From NCBI RefSeq assembly GCF_047971185.1, contig NZ_JBKDZH010000021.1:14554-78553 (forward strand): DNA of 64,000 nt, in the 5' to 3' direction. Made by a program: the position numbers and the translations under genes. The notes below the pieces were generated by a model. That model saw nothing but the letters and a program-made list of their open reading frames with translations, searched no databases and was not told where the DNA came from. Within the stretch, counting starts at the first letter, position 1. Every line of letters begins with the position of its first letter. Positions 25,540-34,988 of the stretch are shown here, piece by piece. The DNA comes from Kluyvera sp047971185 (GTDB lineage: Bacteria > Pseudomonadota > Gammaproteobacteria > Enterobacterales > Enterobacteriaceae).

Positions 25540-28143
25540 ATGAAACAGCTGTCAAACACTTTCCGGGTCACCTTTTTGTCCCGAGCTATTGCCCTTACTC
25601 TCTTATCCGGCAGCGTCTGTGCATGGGCCGAAAACGAAACGCTGGAATTTGACAGCTCATTTTTAATGGGGCCAGGCTCAAGTAAAGTCGACCTCAGCCG
25701 CTACTCTGACGGTAATGCTATTTCACCTGGCATTTACGACGTGAGCGGTTACGTCAATAACGATCTGGTCTCCACGGTGAAGGTCGAGTTTATTGATGCC
25801 AAACATGACGGTAAAACCCAGGCCTGTATTACCCCAAAAATCTTAAACCAGCTGCATATTCGTCTGCCTGACGATCTGCCGGCAAATGCGATGCTGATGG
25901 CACGTGAGGACAGCGCGAATAGCTGCCTTAATCTGTCATTGGCTATTCCGTTGTCTACGGTCCACTTTGACGGCGGTGAGCAACGACTGGATATCGGCGT
26001 GCCGCAGATGTGGGTACAAAAGGGCTTCGCTAACTATGTCGATCCATCACTGTGGGATGACGGTATCCCTGCCGCCATGTTGTCATACAACATCAGCGCA
26101 TGGAAAAATGAAAATGACTACGGTACCGAAGATAGCGTGTATGCAGGCTTTAACGGCGGCATAAATCTTGGCGCATGGCACTTCCGCGCGCAGGGCAACT
26201 ACTCCTGGCAAAAAGATGGCGGCAGCAACATTGACTACCAGAACCGCTATGTTCAGCGAGATATCGCCGCCCTTCGGTCGCAGTTGATCATCGGCGAATC
26301 CAGCACCAGCGGCGAAAGCTTCGATACCGTCAATCTGCGCGGCGTTCGCCTCTACAGCGAATCACAAATGTTACCGCCGCAGCTCGCCAGCTACGCCCCC
26401 ACGATTCGCGGCGTGGCCAACAGCAATGCCAAAGTGACCATTACGCAAAATGGCTACAAAATTTATGAGACCACGGTTCCACCGGGGCCGTTTGTGATTG
26501 ACGACCTCTCACCGTCGGGGTACGGCGCGGATTTAGAAGTCACCGTCACCGAAGCCGATGGCTCAAAACACAGCTTTAGTCAGGCATTTTCATCGCTGGT
26601 GCAAATGATGCACCCTGGCGTTGGTAGCTGGGACATAAGCATGGGTCAGGTCAATGACGACAGTCTGCATGACGAACCGGGTCTGGCTCAGGGCACTTTC
26701 TACTACGGTTTAAACAGCACCTTCACCGGCTTTAGCGGCGTTCAAGCAACCGACAATGGCTATGTAGCCGGACTATTGGGCTTGGGGATGAATACCCTTA
26801 TCGGCGCAATTTCATTTGATGTCACGCAATCACAAACCAATATCCCCGATGATAAAACCTATCGTGGTCAGAGCTATCGCGTATCGTGGAATAAATTTTT
26901 CACACCGACGGATACCTCACTAAATATTGCTGCCTATCGTTATTCAACCAAAGACTATTTGGGTTTGAGCGATGCCTTGAGCCTGATTGATGATGCTGAA
27001 CACAACAACGGTACGTCTTCCCGCGACATGAGCAACTATTCGCGGATGAAAAATCAGTTCACCATTAGTCTTAACCAAAGCCTGAAAAGCGAAGACACCA
27101 ATTACGGCTCACTTTATCTGAACGGAAGCTGGGCCGACTATTGGGTGACCAATGATTCACGCAGCAGTTTTTCTGCTGGCTACAGTAACAGCCTGGGTTG
27201 GGCAACCTACAGCATCAACCTGCAGCGCTCCTACGACGAAGACAACAACCGCGACGACTCCGTATACCTGAGCGTGACGATCCCACTGGATAAATTGATG
27301 GGTACCACAAGAGACAGTGGCGGTTTCCGGACGTTAAGCAGCAGCGCCAGCAGCGATTTTGACGGCAGTAATCAGTTTAACACTACAGCCAGTGGCTATA
27401 GCGCTGACAGCCGCTGGAACTATAGCGTTAGCACCGCCTATAACATGCAGAAAGAAAACAAAGATCTTTCTACCGTCAGCTCTTACGTCAGCTACGACTC
27501 CAGCTATGGCAACATCTCCGCATCGGCATCGGCGAGCAATGACAGCTCGCGTCAGTATTCTTTAAATACCGACGGTGGCTTCGTGCTACACAGCGGCGGA
27601 CTGACCTTTAGCAACCAGAGCTTTGGCACCAGCGATACGTTAGTGCTCATTGATGCGCCAGGTGCCCAGGGCGCGCGTATTGATTACGGAAATAGCACTA
27701 TCGACCGCTTCGGCTATGGCATTGGCAGTTCGTTAACGCCATACAGAGAAAATACTGTCTCCCTCGATATTAACGAGTTAGATAAAGATGTCGAAATGAA
27801 AAGCACCAGCGCCACCGTGATCCCGCGACGCGGTGCGGTGGTGATGAGCCAATTCGAGACCGATCAGGGGCAATCAGCGATCCTGAACCTGGTACGCAGT
27901 GACAAACAGCCTATCCCGTTCACCTCCGAAGTTTACGATCTGAACAACAATCTGCTCGGTACCGTCGGTCAGGGCAGCCAGGCGTTTGTGCGCGGCATTG
28001 GTGAGAGCGGGGAGCTGGAAGTACGCTGGAGCCAGCAGAACCAGCCCCAGCGCTGCCGCTTGCACTACCAAACAACACAAGGCGACGAGAAAATGGCAGG
28101 AAAAACCATCATTCTCAACGCCGTTCCCTGCAAGATGCAATAG
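25540..28143 (+). CDS. htrE: Outer-membrane fimbrial usher HtrE
   Basis: FimD/PapC-type usher of 867 aa (865 in E. coli) that threads subunits through the outer membrane. After a signal peptide (to about residue 30, VCAWA) the N-terminal domain reads LEFDSSFLMGPGSSKVDLSRY, the usual chaperone-subunit docking domain. The plug region has IRGVANSNAKVTITQNGYKI and the barrel follows, with many Ser-rich loops. The C-terminal domains include VIPRRGAVVMSQFET and a final cysteine pair (QRCRLHY ... VPCKMQ). RBS is weak. It lies between the chaperone and minor subunit genes. Confidence 0.95.
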   Translation: MKQLSNTFRVTFLSRAIALTLLSGSVCAWAENETLEFDSSFLMGPGSSKVDLSRYSDGNAISPGIYDVSGYVNNDLVSTVKVEFIDAKHDGKTQACITPKILNQLHIRLPDDLPANAMLMAREDSANSCLNLSLAIPLSTVHFDGGEQRLDIGVPQMWVQKGFANYVDPSLWDDGIPAAMLSYNISAWKNENDYGTEDSVYAGFNGGINLGAWHFRAQGNYSWQKDGGSNIDYQNRYVQRDIAALRSQLIIGESSTSGESFDTVNLRGVRLYSESQMLPPQLASYAPTIRGVANSNAKVTITQNGYKIYETTVPPGPFVIDDLSPSGYGADLEVTVTEADGSKHSFSQAFSSLVQMMHPGVGSWDISMGQVNDDSLHDEPGLAQGTFYYGLNSTFTGFSGVQATDNGYVAGLLGLGMNTLIGAISFDVTQSQTNIPDDKTYRGQSYRVSWNKFFTPTDTSLNIAAYRYSTKDYLGLSDALSLIDDAEHNNGTSSRDMSNYSRMKNQFTISLNQSLKSEDTNYGSLYLNGSWADYWVTNDSRSSFSAGYSNSLGWATYSINLQRSYDEDNNRDDSVYLSVTIPLDKLMGTTRDSGGFRTLSSSASSDFDGSNQFNTTASGYSADSRWNYSVSTAYNMQKENKDLSTVSSYVSYDSSYGNISASASASNDSSRQYSLNTDGGFVLHSGGLTFSNQSFGTSDTLVLIDAPGAQGARIDYGNSTIDRFGYGIGSSLTPYRENTVSLDINELDKDVEMKSTSATVIPRRGAVVMSQFETDQGQSAILNLVRSDKQPIPFTSEVYDLNNNLLGTVGQGSQAFVRGIGESGELEVRWSQQNQPQRCRLHYQTTQGDEKMAGKTIILNAVPCKMQ

Positions 28144-28159
28144 ATTACGAGGATAAAGG

Positions 28160-28732
28160 ATGAACAAACACCGCGTAGTCCACGTACTGACGTTCGCCAG
28201 CGCACTGCTGGCACCGCCGGGCTTTGCCAGCACCCAGGGACTGAGCCTTGACTTTACCGCCGTGATTGAAGAAACCACCTGTGTGATGAAAGTCATCAGC
28301 CTGACGAATTCGTCGGTCAGCGGTAGCGGGACGCAATACGCGCTCACGATCCCGAATATCGGGATCGCCGAGCTGATTAGCGTTACCGCCAGCACCGAGG
28401 GCAGCTTCAAGCTTCAGCCGCAGGAGTGTAATAACGAGATAGCTTCGCTGACGATGACCCTGCAAGGCACCACGCTTTCCAATAGTAATTATATGCTACA
28501 AAACAGCCTGACCAGCGGCAATGCGGAAAACGTCGGCCTTGGCTTTAAGCCCGACGGCGCGGATGACTCAGCCCGTCTGAAGCTCGACGGTACGCAAAAA
28601 ACGATATGGAGCCAAAGTCAGATTACTGACGGTTTTGATCTTAGCGCCTTTTTCCGCCGCGCCAGCGCCTCGCTAGCCCCCACGCCGGGCGACTTCCAGG
28701 CCAAGGTCACCTTTACATTTACCTATGAATAG
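28160..28732 (+). CDS. yadM: Minor fimbrial subunit YadM-like
   Basis: Exported 190-aa pilin-like protein, similar in size and position to E. coli YadM. A signal peptide ends around GFA (residue 24). The mature chain has the cysteine pair ETTCVMK and PQECNNE and ends in a donor strand-accepting strand VTFTFTYE. GAGG precedes the ATG at suitable distance. It lies 16 bp after the usher gene and is followed closely by two more minor subunits; such proteins usually form the adaptor tip between rod and adhesin. Confidence 0.85.
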   Translation: MNKHRVVHVLTFASALLAPPGFASTQGLSLDFTAVIEETTCVMKVISLTNSSVSGSGTQYALTIPNIGIAELISVTASTEGSFKLQPQECNNEIASLTMTLQGTTLSNSNYMLQNSLTSGNAENVGLGFKPDGADDSARLKLDGTQKTIWSQSQITDGFDLSAFFRRASASLAPTPGDFQAKVTFTFTYE

Positions 28733-28745
28733 CAGGGAGGCTGTG

Positions 28746-29339
28746 TTGACACGATATCTATCTGGATTCTGCGGCGCACTGCCGTTTCTCCTTGCTACAG
28801 CACCGGGCTACGCGGGTGTGAACTCGCTGGAGATGACGGTTTCCACCACCATCACGCCAACCACCTGTCAGGCCACGCTGTACGACAACAGCGGCGTCGC
28901 CAATGCGGTGGTCGATATTGGCGATATTTACATTCCGCAAATTGTCAATAAAAGCAACTCTCGCGCCTTTTCGCTGGTGTTCAGCAACTGCATAGGTATG
29001 GCTAAAAAACAGGCCACCGTCACCCTAACGGCGAAGACGGGCTGTGATGGCGCCTCCGGCGGCGGCAACGGATTTCGTAACGCTCTGAACAGCAGCGATG
29101 ATGCCGCTGGCGTCTCCGCCGAGGTCTGGACCACCTCAACGCCGGCCAGCAGCGGCAGCAAACAGCTCAGTTGCGCCAGCCCGGCGAAGCAGCTCATCGA
29201 TCTGGCCCAGGCCACTGATGAAACCACCGTCGTCTGGCCGCTCAGCGCCCGTATTGTGCTGGCTTCCGGCAGCACGATAGCGGATTTACATACCGGCACC
29301 TTCTCTACCCAGGGCCTGTTCACCATTACCTATGAGTAA
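28746..29339 (+). CDS. yadL: Minor fimbrial subunit YadL-like
   Basis: Exported pilin-like protein of about 197 aa. I favour the TTG at 28,746, which follows GGAGG at 5 nt and starts a normal signal peptide (MTRYLSGFCGALPFLLATAP). An ATG at 28,725 overlapping the previous gene and a GTG at 28,743 are alternatives. Mature features are TPTTCQATLYD, FSNCIGM and the terminal strand GLFTITYE. Two extra cysteines (KTGCDG, QLSCASP) may form a second disulphide. Its place between YadM-like and YadK-like genes supports the name. Confidence 0.82.
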   Translation: MTRYLSGFCGALPFLLATAPGYAGVNSLEMTVSTTITPTTCQATLYDNSGVANAVVDIGDIYIPQIVNKSNSRAFSLVFSNCIGMAKKQATVTLTAKTGCDGASGGGNGFRNALNSSDDAAGVSAEVWTTSTPASSGSKQLSCASPAKQLIDLAQATDETTVVWPLSARIVLASGSTIADLHTGTFSTQGLFTITYE

Positions 29340-29345
29340 GACGCG

Positions 29346-29921
29346 ATGAGCAAATTATTGTGCGGCGCATTGACCATCAGCTTATCGTCATTGATGCCTT
29401 TCTGCCATGCCGATACCGATGTGGAAATTAAGGCCAATATTGTCAACACCAGCTGTGAAGTCTCAGTCGACGATAATGGCCTGATCGATCTAGGCACGAA
29501 AGGACTCGACTATTTCGCCAGCGGCGTCACTGCGGAAGACCTCTATGAAGGTGGCAAAACCTTCTATGTACATGTCAAAGACTGTATGCCGGTCAGCGGC
29601 AAAGAGCCGTCAAAAATAACCCTGCACTTCTCGCCGCTGTCCGGCAGTTTTGCCCCAGGGTCAACGCAGATTTTCGCTAATCAAGAAGTCGACGGCGCAA
29701 AAAACGTCGGGGTGGTGATTTTTTCCGTCAACGACAGCAACAACATTTATAACGTGATGAATACCGACGGCACGCCACGTAGCCAATATGAGGTTACCGC
29801 CGCTGACTACGCCGACAGCCGTTACTCATTTTACGCCCGGATGCAAAAAGTACTGTCCGGTCAGTCCATCGTCAGCGGCCCGGTGAAGTCCAGCGTGCTG
29901 GTGTCGGTTTATTACGAATAA
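29346..29921 (+). CDS. yadK: Minor fimbrial subunit YadK-like
   Basis: Exported 191-aa pilin-like protein. The signal peptide (MSKLLCGALTISLSSLMPFC, cleavage near HAD) is followed by VEIKANIVNTSCEVSVDDNG and VKDCMPV, the standard cysteine pair, and the C-terminal strand SSVLVSVYYE. It lies six bases after the preceding stop, so translation is probably coupled; no strong RBS is visible. Position and size fit E. coli YadK. Likely a tip adaptor. Confidence 0.84.
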   Translation: MSKLLCGALTISLSSLMPFCHADTDVEIKANIVNTSCEVSVDDNGLIDLGTKGLDYFASGVTAEDLYEGGKTFYVHVKDCMPVSGKEPSKITLHFSPLSGSFAPGSTQIFANQEVDGAKNVGVVIFSVNDSNNIYNVMNTDGTPRSQYEVTAADYADSRYSFYARMQKVLSGQSIVSGPVKSSVLVSVYYE

Positions 29922-29952
29922 AAAAGCCATCGGCTTTTGAAAGGAGATGGTC

Positions 29953-31227
29953 ATGAGAGGGAACACGTTGATGCAACATGGCAAAAACAGAGGCTGGTTG
30001 ACGGTGATTTCCGTTTTTCTATCCTCACTATTCACAACATTGGTGCTGTTTTCCAGCGCCAGTTATGCACAGACACAGACCTTTGTGCTGGGAAACTATG
30101 TTGCGAACTACATATATGGAGGCCCATCAGGAGACGGTAACGATGTAATGACATACCCCAGCGGACGCACCGTCTACTTTAGCCGAACAAATGAACTTGC
30201 CCCTGCAAATGTCATCATAAACTGGAATGCTAATCATGGGTCATCTTCAAAGCATAGCAGCAGTCTTTTTTGTAACACCTCAGATGAGGGAACGGGCAAT
30301 CCAATTTCTGTAGAATCAGGTCTTATTTCTGCGGGTAGTTACGGCGGCGTCGATATTTTTAAAACGAATATCACCGGACTTTATTTTTCACTAGCACTAC
30401 GTAGCTTTAGTTCCTATGGCAATGATATTGTGGTGACGGCCCCAACGCTACAGATATCGAACGGGGTAATGCACAACGTCATTTCGATAAAAGATACCGA
30501 CGGTTGCAATGGACCGGATTCAGAAGAAGGCGCAGTTGGCTATTTTACATGGGGTGGGTTGGGGTTTTATGCAGCAATCACCTTTTACACCGACCAAACC
30601 TATACCCCCGGCGAATCAAAAATCACATTACTCAAAAACGGTAACTATCATGTGCGCATCTGGAACGAAAACCCAGGTCCAGGCATTAACAGCTATTATG
30701 ATAATGTCACCTTTGATATCAGCGCCGTGACCGTGGCCGAACCCACCTGTTCCACCCAACCCGTCGCCAGCGGCAACAGCGTCAGCGGTACCACGGTTAA
30801 TCTGGGTAGCTACAGCCCAAACGATATTATTAATGGTGCGACATCGGTCCCCTTTGCCATTAATCTGGCGGGCTGTAAGGGGCTGCGCAATATTAACGTC
30901 ACGCTCACCACCACAACCAGCGCCAGCGATCCCACCCTGCTTGGTAATATCCTGACCAGCAACCATGCGACCGGCGTTGGCTTAGAGATTCGCGGCGCGG
31001 CCAACAGCTATAGCCCTGAGATGGTGATGATCCCTAATGAAACGACCTCGGTGTATAACGACCAGCGTGACACCTCCAATGATGACAATATCTACGGTAC
31101 CAGTGAGAGTGGTAAAGTACAGTCTCAAACCCTCAATTTTCTGGCGACGCTTAAGCGCGACAATAACCAGAAAATAGAGTCGGGTAACTTCAAAGCCAAC
31201 GGCATCTTCACCTTCGACTACCCTTGA
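29953..31227 (+). CDS. yadC: Two-domain fimbrial tip adhesin YadC-like
   Basis: Exported protein of 424 aa, the last gene of the operon. The ATG at 29,953 has AAGGAG six bases upstream; the ATG two codons earlier abuts the RBS. A long signal peptide ends near ASYA (about residue 40). Residues ~41-255 form a putative lectin-like receptor domain, and ~260-424 a pilin domain with EPTCSTQPV, NLAGCKGL and terminal strand GIFTFDYP. Size and layout match E. coli YadC (412 aa). The N-terminal domain is richer in A+T than the rest and probably evolves quickly. Ligand unknown. Confidence 0.87.
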   Translation: MRGNTLMQHGKNRGWLTVISVFLSSLFTTLVLFSSASYAQTQTFVLGNYVANYIYGGPSGDGNDVMTYPSGRTVYFSRTNELAPANVIINWNANHGSSSKHSSSLFCNTSDEGTGNPISVESGLISAGSYGGVDIFKTNITGLYFSLALRSFSSYGNDIVVTAPTLQISNGVMHNVISIKDTDGCNGPDSEEGAVGYFTWGGLGFYAAITFYTDQTYTPGESKITLLKNGNYHVRIWNENPGPGINSYYDNVTFDISAVTVAEPTCSTQPVASGNSVSGTTVNLGSYSPNDIINGATSVPFAINLAGCKGLRNINVTLTTTTSASDPTLLGNILTSNHATGVGLEIRGAANSYSPEMVMIPNETTSVYNDQRDTSNDDNIYGTSESGKVQSQTLNFLATLKRDNNQKIESGNFKANGIFTFDYP

Positions 31228-31339
31228 GAGTCGTTGATGTCGCAGGTCGGCGGGATATGCCCATAAAGGGCTAACGTTCCGCCGCCTCTTCCCCTACAAT
31301 GCGCAAAATCTATTAATTGCCATTATGGACGGAGAGGTT

Positions 31340-32134
31340 ATGAGCAAACCCACCACTATCGCCCTGCTGCAGAAATGCAAACAAGAGAAAAAGCGCTTCG
31401 CGACGATTACCGCCTACGACTACAGCTTTGCCAAACTGTTCGCCGATGAAGGCATCAACGTGATGCTGGTCGGTGATTCGCTGGGCATGACCGTGCAGGG
31501 GCACGACTCCACCCTGCCGGTGACCGTTGAAGACATCGCCTACCACACCCGCGCGGTACGCCGTGGCGCGCCGAACTGCCTGCTGTTGTCCGATCTGCCG
31601 TTTATGGCTTACGCCACGCCGGAACTGGCGTTTGAGCACTCTGCCACGGTGATGCGTGCCGGTGCCAACATGGTCAAAATCGAAGGCGGCGCATGGCTGG
31701 TGGATACCGTGAAAATGCTCACCGACCGTGCCGTTCCGGTCTGCGGCCATCTGGGGCTGACGCCGCAGTCAGTCAATATTTTTGGCGGCTACAAGGTGCA
31801 GGGCCGCGGCGACGCAGGCCAGGTGCTGCTGGACGACGCGCTGGCGCTGGAAGCGGCGGGCGCACAGCTGCTGGTGCTGGAGTGCGTACCGGTTGAGCTG
31901 GCGAAGCGCGTCACTGAAGCGCTGTCGATTCCGGTGATTGGCATCGGCGCGGGTAACGTCACCGACGGACAAATCCTGGTGATGCACGATGCGTTCGGCA
32001 TCACCGGCGGCCATATTCCGAAATTCGCAAAAAATTTCCTTGCCGAAGCGGGCGACATGCGCGCCGCAGTGCGGCAGTATATTGCTGAAGTGGAGTCCGG
32101 CGTTTATCCGGGCGAAGAACACAGTTTCCATTAA
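31340..32134 (+). CDS. panB: 3-methyl-2-oxobutanoate hydroxymethyltransferase
   Basis: First committed enzyme of pantothenate synthesis; it adds a hydroxymethyl group from methylene-tetrahydrofolate to ketoisovalerate to make ketopantoate. 264 aa, the E. coli length, starting MSKPTTIALL after GGAGAGG. Characteristic stretches are TAYDYSFAKLFADEG, MLVGDSLGMTVQGHDSTLPV (metal-binding aspartate) and VCGHLGLTPQSVN, and PVIGIGAG. A second ATG five codons upstream is poorly placed. It is 11 bp from panC, in the same operon. Confidence 0.97.
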   Translation: MSKPTTIALLQKCKQEKKRFATITAYDYSFAKLFADEGINVMLVGDSLGMTVQGHDSTLPVTVEDIAYHTRAVRRGAPNCLLLSDLPFMAYATPELAFEHSATVMRAGANMVKIEGGAWLVDTVKMLTDRAVPVCGHLGLTPQSVNIFGGYKVQGRGDAGQVLLDDALALEAAGAQLLVLECVPVELAKRVTEALSIPVIGIGAGNVTDGQILVMHDAFGITGGHIPKFAKNFLAEAGDMRAAVRQYIAEVESGVYPGEEHSFH

Positions 32135-32145
32135 GGAGTCAAGGT

Positions 32146-32994
32146 GTGTTGATTATTGAAACCCTTCCGCTGCTGCGCCAGCATATCCGTCGTCTACGTC
32201 AGGAAGGCAAGCGTGTTGCATTGGTTCCCACCATGGGCAACCTGCACGATGGCCATATGACGCTGGTCGATGAAGCGAAAGCGCGTGCGGACGTTGTTGT
32301 TGTCAGCATCTTCGTCAACCCGATGCAGTTTGACCACCCGGAAGATCTGGCGCGCTATCCGCGCACGTTACAGGAAGACTGCGAGAAGCTAAACAAGCGT
32401 AAGGTTGATTTTGTTTTCGCCCCGTCGGAGAAAGAAATCTACCCGCAGGGGCTGGAAGGCCAAACCTATGTTGACGTTCCGGGCCTTTCCACCATGCTGG
32501 AAGGTGCCAGCCGCCCAGGCCACTTCCGCGGCGTCTCGACCATCGTCAGCAAACTGTTCAACCTAATCCAGCCGGATATCGCCTGCTTTGGTGAGAAAGA
32601 TTTCCAGCAGCTGGCGCTGATTCGCAAAATGGTCGCCGACCTGGGCTACGATATCGAGATCGTCGGCGTGCCGATTATCCGTGCCAAAGACGGTCTGGCG
32701 CTCAGCTCGCGTAACGGCTACCTGACGGCGGAGCAGCGTAAAATCGCCCCGGGTCTGTACAAAGTCATGAGTCGTGTAGCCGGGAAGCTCAAAGCGGGCG
32801 AGCGTGAGCTGCCAGAAATCATCGCACTCGCCGAGCAGGAACTGAACGAGAAAGGCTTCCGCGCCGATGATATTCAGATTCGCGACGCCGATACCCTGCT
32901 CGATCTCACTGAAAACAGCAAACGCGCGGTGATCCTGATGGCGGCGTGGCTGGGCCAGGCACGACTGATTGATAATCAGAGCATCGAGCTTTAA
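32146..32994 (+). CDS. panC: Pantothenate synthetase
   Basis: ATP-dependent ligase that joins pantoate and beta-alanine. 282 aa. The start is GTG (GTG TTG ATT ATT) after AAGGAG. Family signatures are VPTMGNLHDGHMTLVDEAK (the HIGH-type ATP site), FVNPMQFDHPEDLARYPR, FGEKDFQQLALIRKM and the KMSKS-like LALSSRNGYL. It is followed by a REP pair; the K-12 gene yadD (rpnC) that separates panC from panD is absent here. Confidence 0.97.
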   Translation: MLIIETLPLLRQHIRRLRQEGKRVALVPTMGNLHDGHMTLVDEAKARADVVVVSIFVNPMQFDHPEDLARYPRTLQEDCEKLNKRKVDFVFAPSEKEIYPQGLEGQTYVDVPGLSTMLEGASRPGHFRGVSTIVSKLFNLIQPDIACFGEKDFQQLALIRKMVADLGYDIEIVGVPIIRAKDGLALSSRNGYLTAEQRKIAPGLYKVMSRVAGKLKAGERELPEIIALAEQELNEKGFRADDIQIRDADTLLDLTENSKRAVILMAAWLGQARLIDNQSIEL

Positions 32995-33007
32995 TGTCGG
33001 AGCCGAT

Positions 33008-33080
33008 CCCGGAGTCGGCGCATACGCGCCTCGTCCGGGCTACAGGAATAGTAGCCCGGCCAAGCGCAGCGCCGCCGGGT
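33008..33080. repeat. REP-like inverted pair, panC-panD intergenic
   Basis: Two arms of the CCCGGCC family face each other (CGCCTCGTCCGGGCTAC and GTAGCCCGGCCAAGCGCAGC). The element sits 14 bp after the panC stop and probably marks the 3' end of the panBC message. Confidence 0.72.
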
Positions 33081-33279
33081 TCGCTCCGGATACATAAATG
33101 GCTGCGATCCTGCAAGAGGACAACGTTTGCAAAACGTTATGCGTGACGATACGCAATTAATCGTAAGCAGGCTTAATCGCATATGGACACCCGTCAGAAA
33201 TCGGGCAATACTGCCTGCGAAATTTCTCAAGGCAGTCAGAAGACTGCTTTGTATCCGTTAAGAATTAAAGGTAGACGCT

Positions 33280-33660
33280 ATGATTCGCACTATGCTGCAG
33301 GGCAAACTCCACCGCGTGAAAGTGACGCATGCAGACCTGCACTACGAAGGTTCCTGCGCCATTGACCAGGACTTCCTCGACGCAGCCGGTATCCTGGAAA
33401 ATGAAGCCATTGATATCTGGAACGTGAACAACGGCAAACGTTTCTCCACCTACGCCATTGCGGCGGAGCGTGGCTCGAAAATTATCTCCGTTAACGGTGC
33501 GGCAGCGCACAATGCCGATGTTGGTGATATCGTCATTATCGCCAGCTTCGTCACCATGAGTGATGAAGAAGCGCGCACCTGGCGCCCGAACGTTGCCTAT
33601 TTCGAAGGCGACAACGAGATGAAGCGCACGGCGAAGGCCATTCCGGTTCAGGTTGCCTGA
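33280..33660 (+). CDS. panD: Aspartate 1-decarboxylase, pyruvoyl-dependent
   Basis: Makes beta-alanine for pantothenate. The 126-aa proenzyme cuts itself between Gly24 and Ser25 (YEGSCAID) so that Ser25 becomes the pyruvoyl group; both residues are at the expected positions. Lys9 and Thr57-type residues are also preserved (MLQGKLHRVKVTHADL). It has its own upstream region, about 190 bp from the REP pair, and is not joined to panBC. It is followed by a GC hairpin. Confidence 0.97.
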   Translation: MIRTMLQGKLHRVKVTHADLHYEGSCAIDQDFLDAAGILENEAIDIWNVNNGKRFSTYAIAAERGSKIISVNGAAAHNADVGDIVIIASFVTMSDEEARTWRPNVAYFEGDNEMKRTAKAIPVQVA

Positions 33661-33668
33661 TTCTCCCC

Positions 33669-33692
33669 GGCGGGCCGCCTTCGCGGCTCGCC
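33669..33692. terminator. GC hairpin between panD and yadE
   Basis: A 10-bp stem (GGCGGGCCGC / GCGGCTCGCC, one G-U pair in RNA) with a CTTC loop lies between two convergent stop codons. There is no clear T run on either side, so its strength as a terminator is uncertain. Confidence 0.55.
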
Positions 33693-33695
33693 AGT

Positions 33696-34925
33696 TTACC
33701 CCTGAGGTTGGTTACTGATCAGCCGCGACATCGTCTCCAGCGAATCCGTGCGTAGAATATACAGCCTTTTGAGCAGCATCGGATTATCCCCCGGTTTCAC
33801 CTTCCCTTTCACCGTCGTCACCGCCAGATGAAAACCGGCATCGTTCGCCGCCTTCACCGCCGTCGCGTTATAACCGCCAAAAGGATAGGAAAGAAACAGC
33901 ACGTGCGGGTTGAACTGCGCCAGCGCCCGGCGCGAGCGTTCAAAATCAAACAGGATATTGTGATAACTGCGGCTCAGCAGCACGGGCCGCCGATAGCCAT
34001 CAACGCGATGCAGGAAATGGGTGTGCGACTGGAAATCGAACACATCGTGGATCGCCTCCAGCTCGGAGACGCTCATAAACTGCAACGACTTAGGCGCCCA
34101 CTTCTGCGGATGACGCTTAATCCGCGATGATATAATAAACGCCGTGGCCTTAAAGCCATACTGCTTGAGCACCGGGTAAGCATAGCGGCTTACCGATTTC
34201 AGGCCGTCATCGAAGGTTATTACCACCGCGCGCGCGGGCAGGTTCACGCGGTTATGCACGTAGTCATCCAGCTGATACATGCTCAACGTGGCGTATCCTG
34301 TGTCGCGCAGCCAGGTCATCTGGTTGCTGAAGGCGCGTACCGAGGTGGTGGTCGAGGTATGGCGAAAACGGGTGTTCTCTTCGTCGCGCAGAATATGGTG
34401 ATAGGTGAGTACCGGAATGCCGTTATCGGGCTGCACATCCAGCGCGCTGATATAGGCCAGACGCTCCCCGATACGAATCTGATACCAGGTCTGATTCAGC
34501 CGATCTTTGAGCTTATTAAGCACTGGATAGCGCAGATTTTCTGCCAGCGTGCCGAACGGCGCGCTGCCGACATCCGGCGCGTTGTACACCGGCGTGTCCT
34601 TCCAGGTGATTAAATTCTGATTGCTGAGCGGTTTATTCAGATCGCCTAAGCCATCCTCAACCCGCTGGCGCCCCTGCACCGGTTCGAGGTGCCCCTTATC
34701 GATAAAGCCCTTCCCGAAGCCAAAGCTGAAGGTGTCGTTATCTGCCGTGTTCGGCTCAACGGCGATAATCTGCCCGGCGCGCAGATTGCCCACGGTCACG
34801 GTTTGATCGCCGATGCGCGCCCAAATCGTGGCGTCCTCGGTGGTTTGCATATAGCGCGCAGGCAAAGCGGCGCTCGCGCCACCGACGAAGAACAGCAGGA
34901 AGAAAACAACAGCACGTATAGGCAT
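33696..34925 (-). CDS. yadE: Predicted polysaccharide deacetylase YadE
   Basis: Exported protein of 409 aa with a signal peptide (to about residue 20, ASAALPA) and a C-terminal NodB-type deacetylase domain. Catalytic motif 1 is VVITFDDGLKS near residue 240 and motif 2 is SHTHFLHR near residue 295. The domain before this (residues ~30-170) looks like an SH3-like wall-binding region, which is inference. The substrate is not known; a polysaccharide or peptidoglycan sugar is likely. ATG at 34,925; a TTG two codons upstream is possible. Same neighbours as E. coli. Confidence 0.9.
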   Translation of the reverse strand: MPIRAVVFFLLFFVGGASAALPARYMQTTEDATIWARIGDQTVTVGNLRAGQIIAVEPNTADNDTFSFGFGKGFIDKGHLEPVQGRQRVEDGLGDLNKPLSNQNLITWKDTPVYNAPDVGSAPFGTLAENLRYPVLNKLKDRLNQTWYQIRIGERLAYISALDVQPDNGIPVLTYHHILRDEENTRFRHTSTTTSVRAFSNQMTWLRDTGYATLSMYQLDDYVHNRVNLPARAVVITFDDGLKSVSRYAYPVLKQYGFKATAFIISSRIKRHPQKWAPKSLQFMSVSELEAIHDVFDFQSHTHFLHRVDGYRRPVLLSRSYHNILFDFERSRRALAQFNPHVLFLSYPFGGYNATAVKAANDAGFHLAVTTVKGKVKPGDNPMLLKRLYILRTDSLETMSRLISNQPQG

Positions 34926-34988
34926 GAACAATAACCGAAGCGGGAACCGACCTCGTTATTGTAACAAAAGCGCCATCAATACCAATGT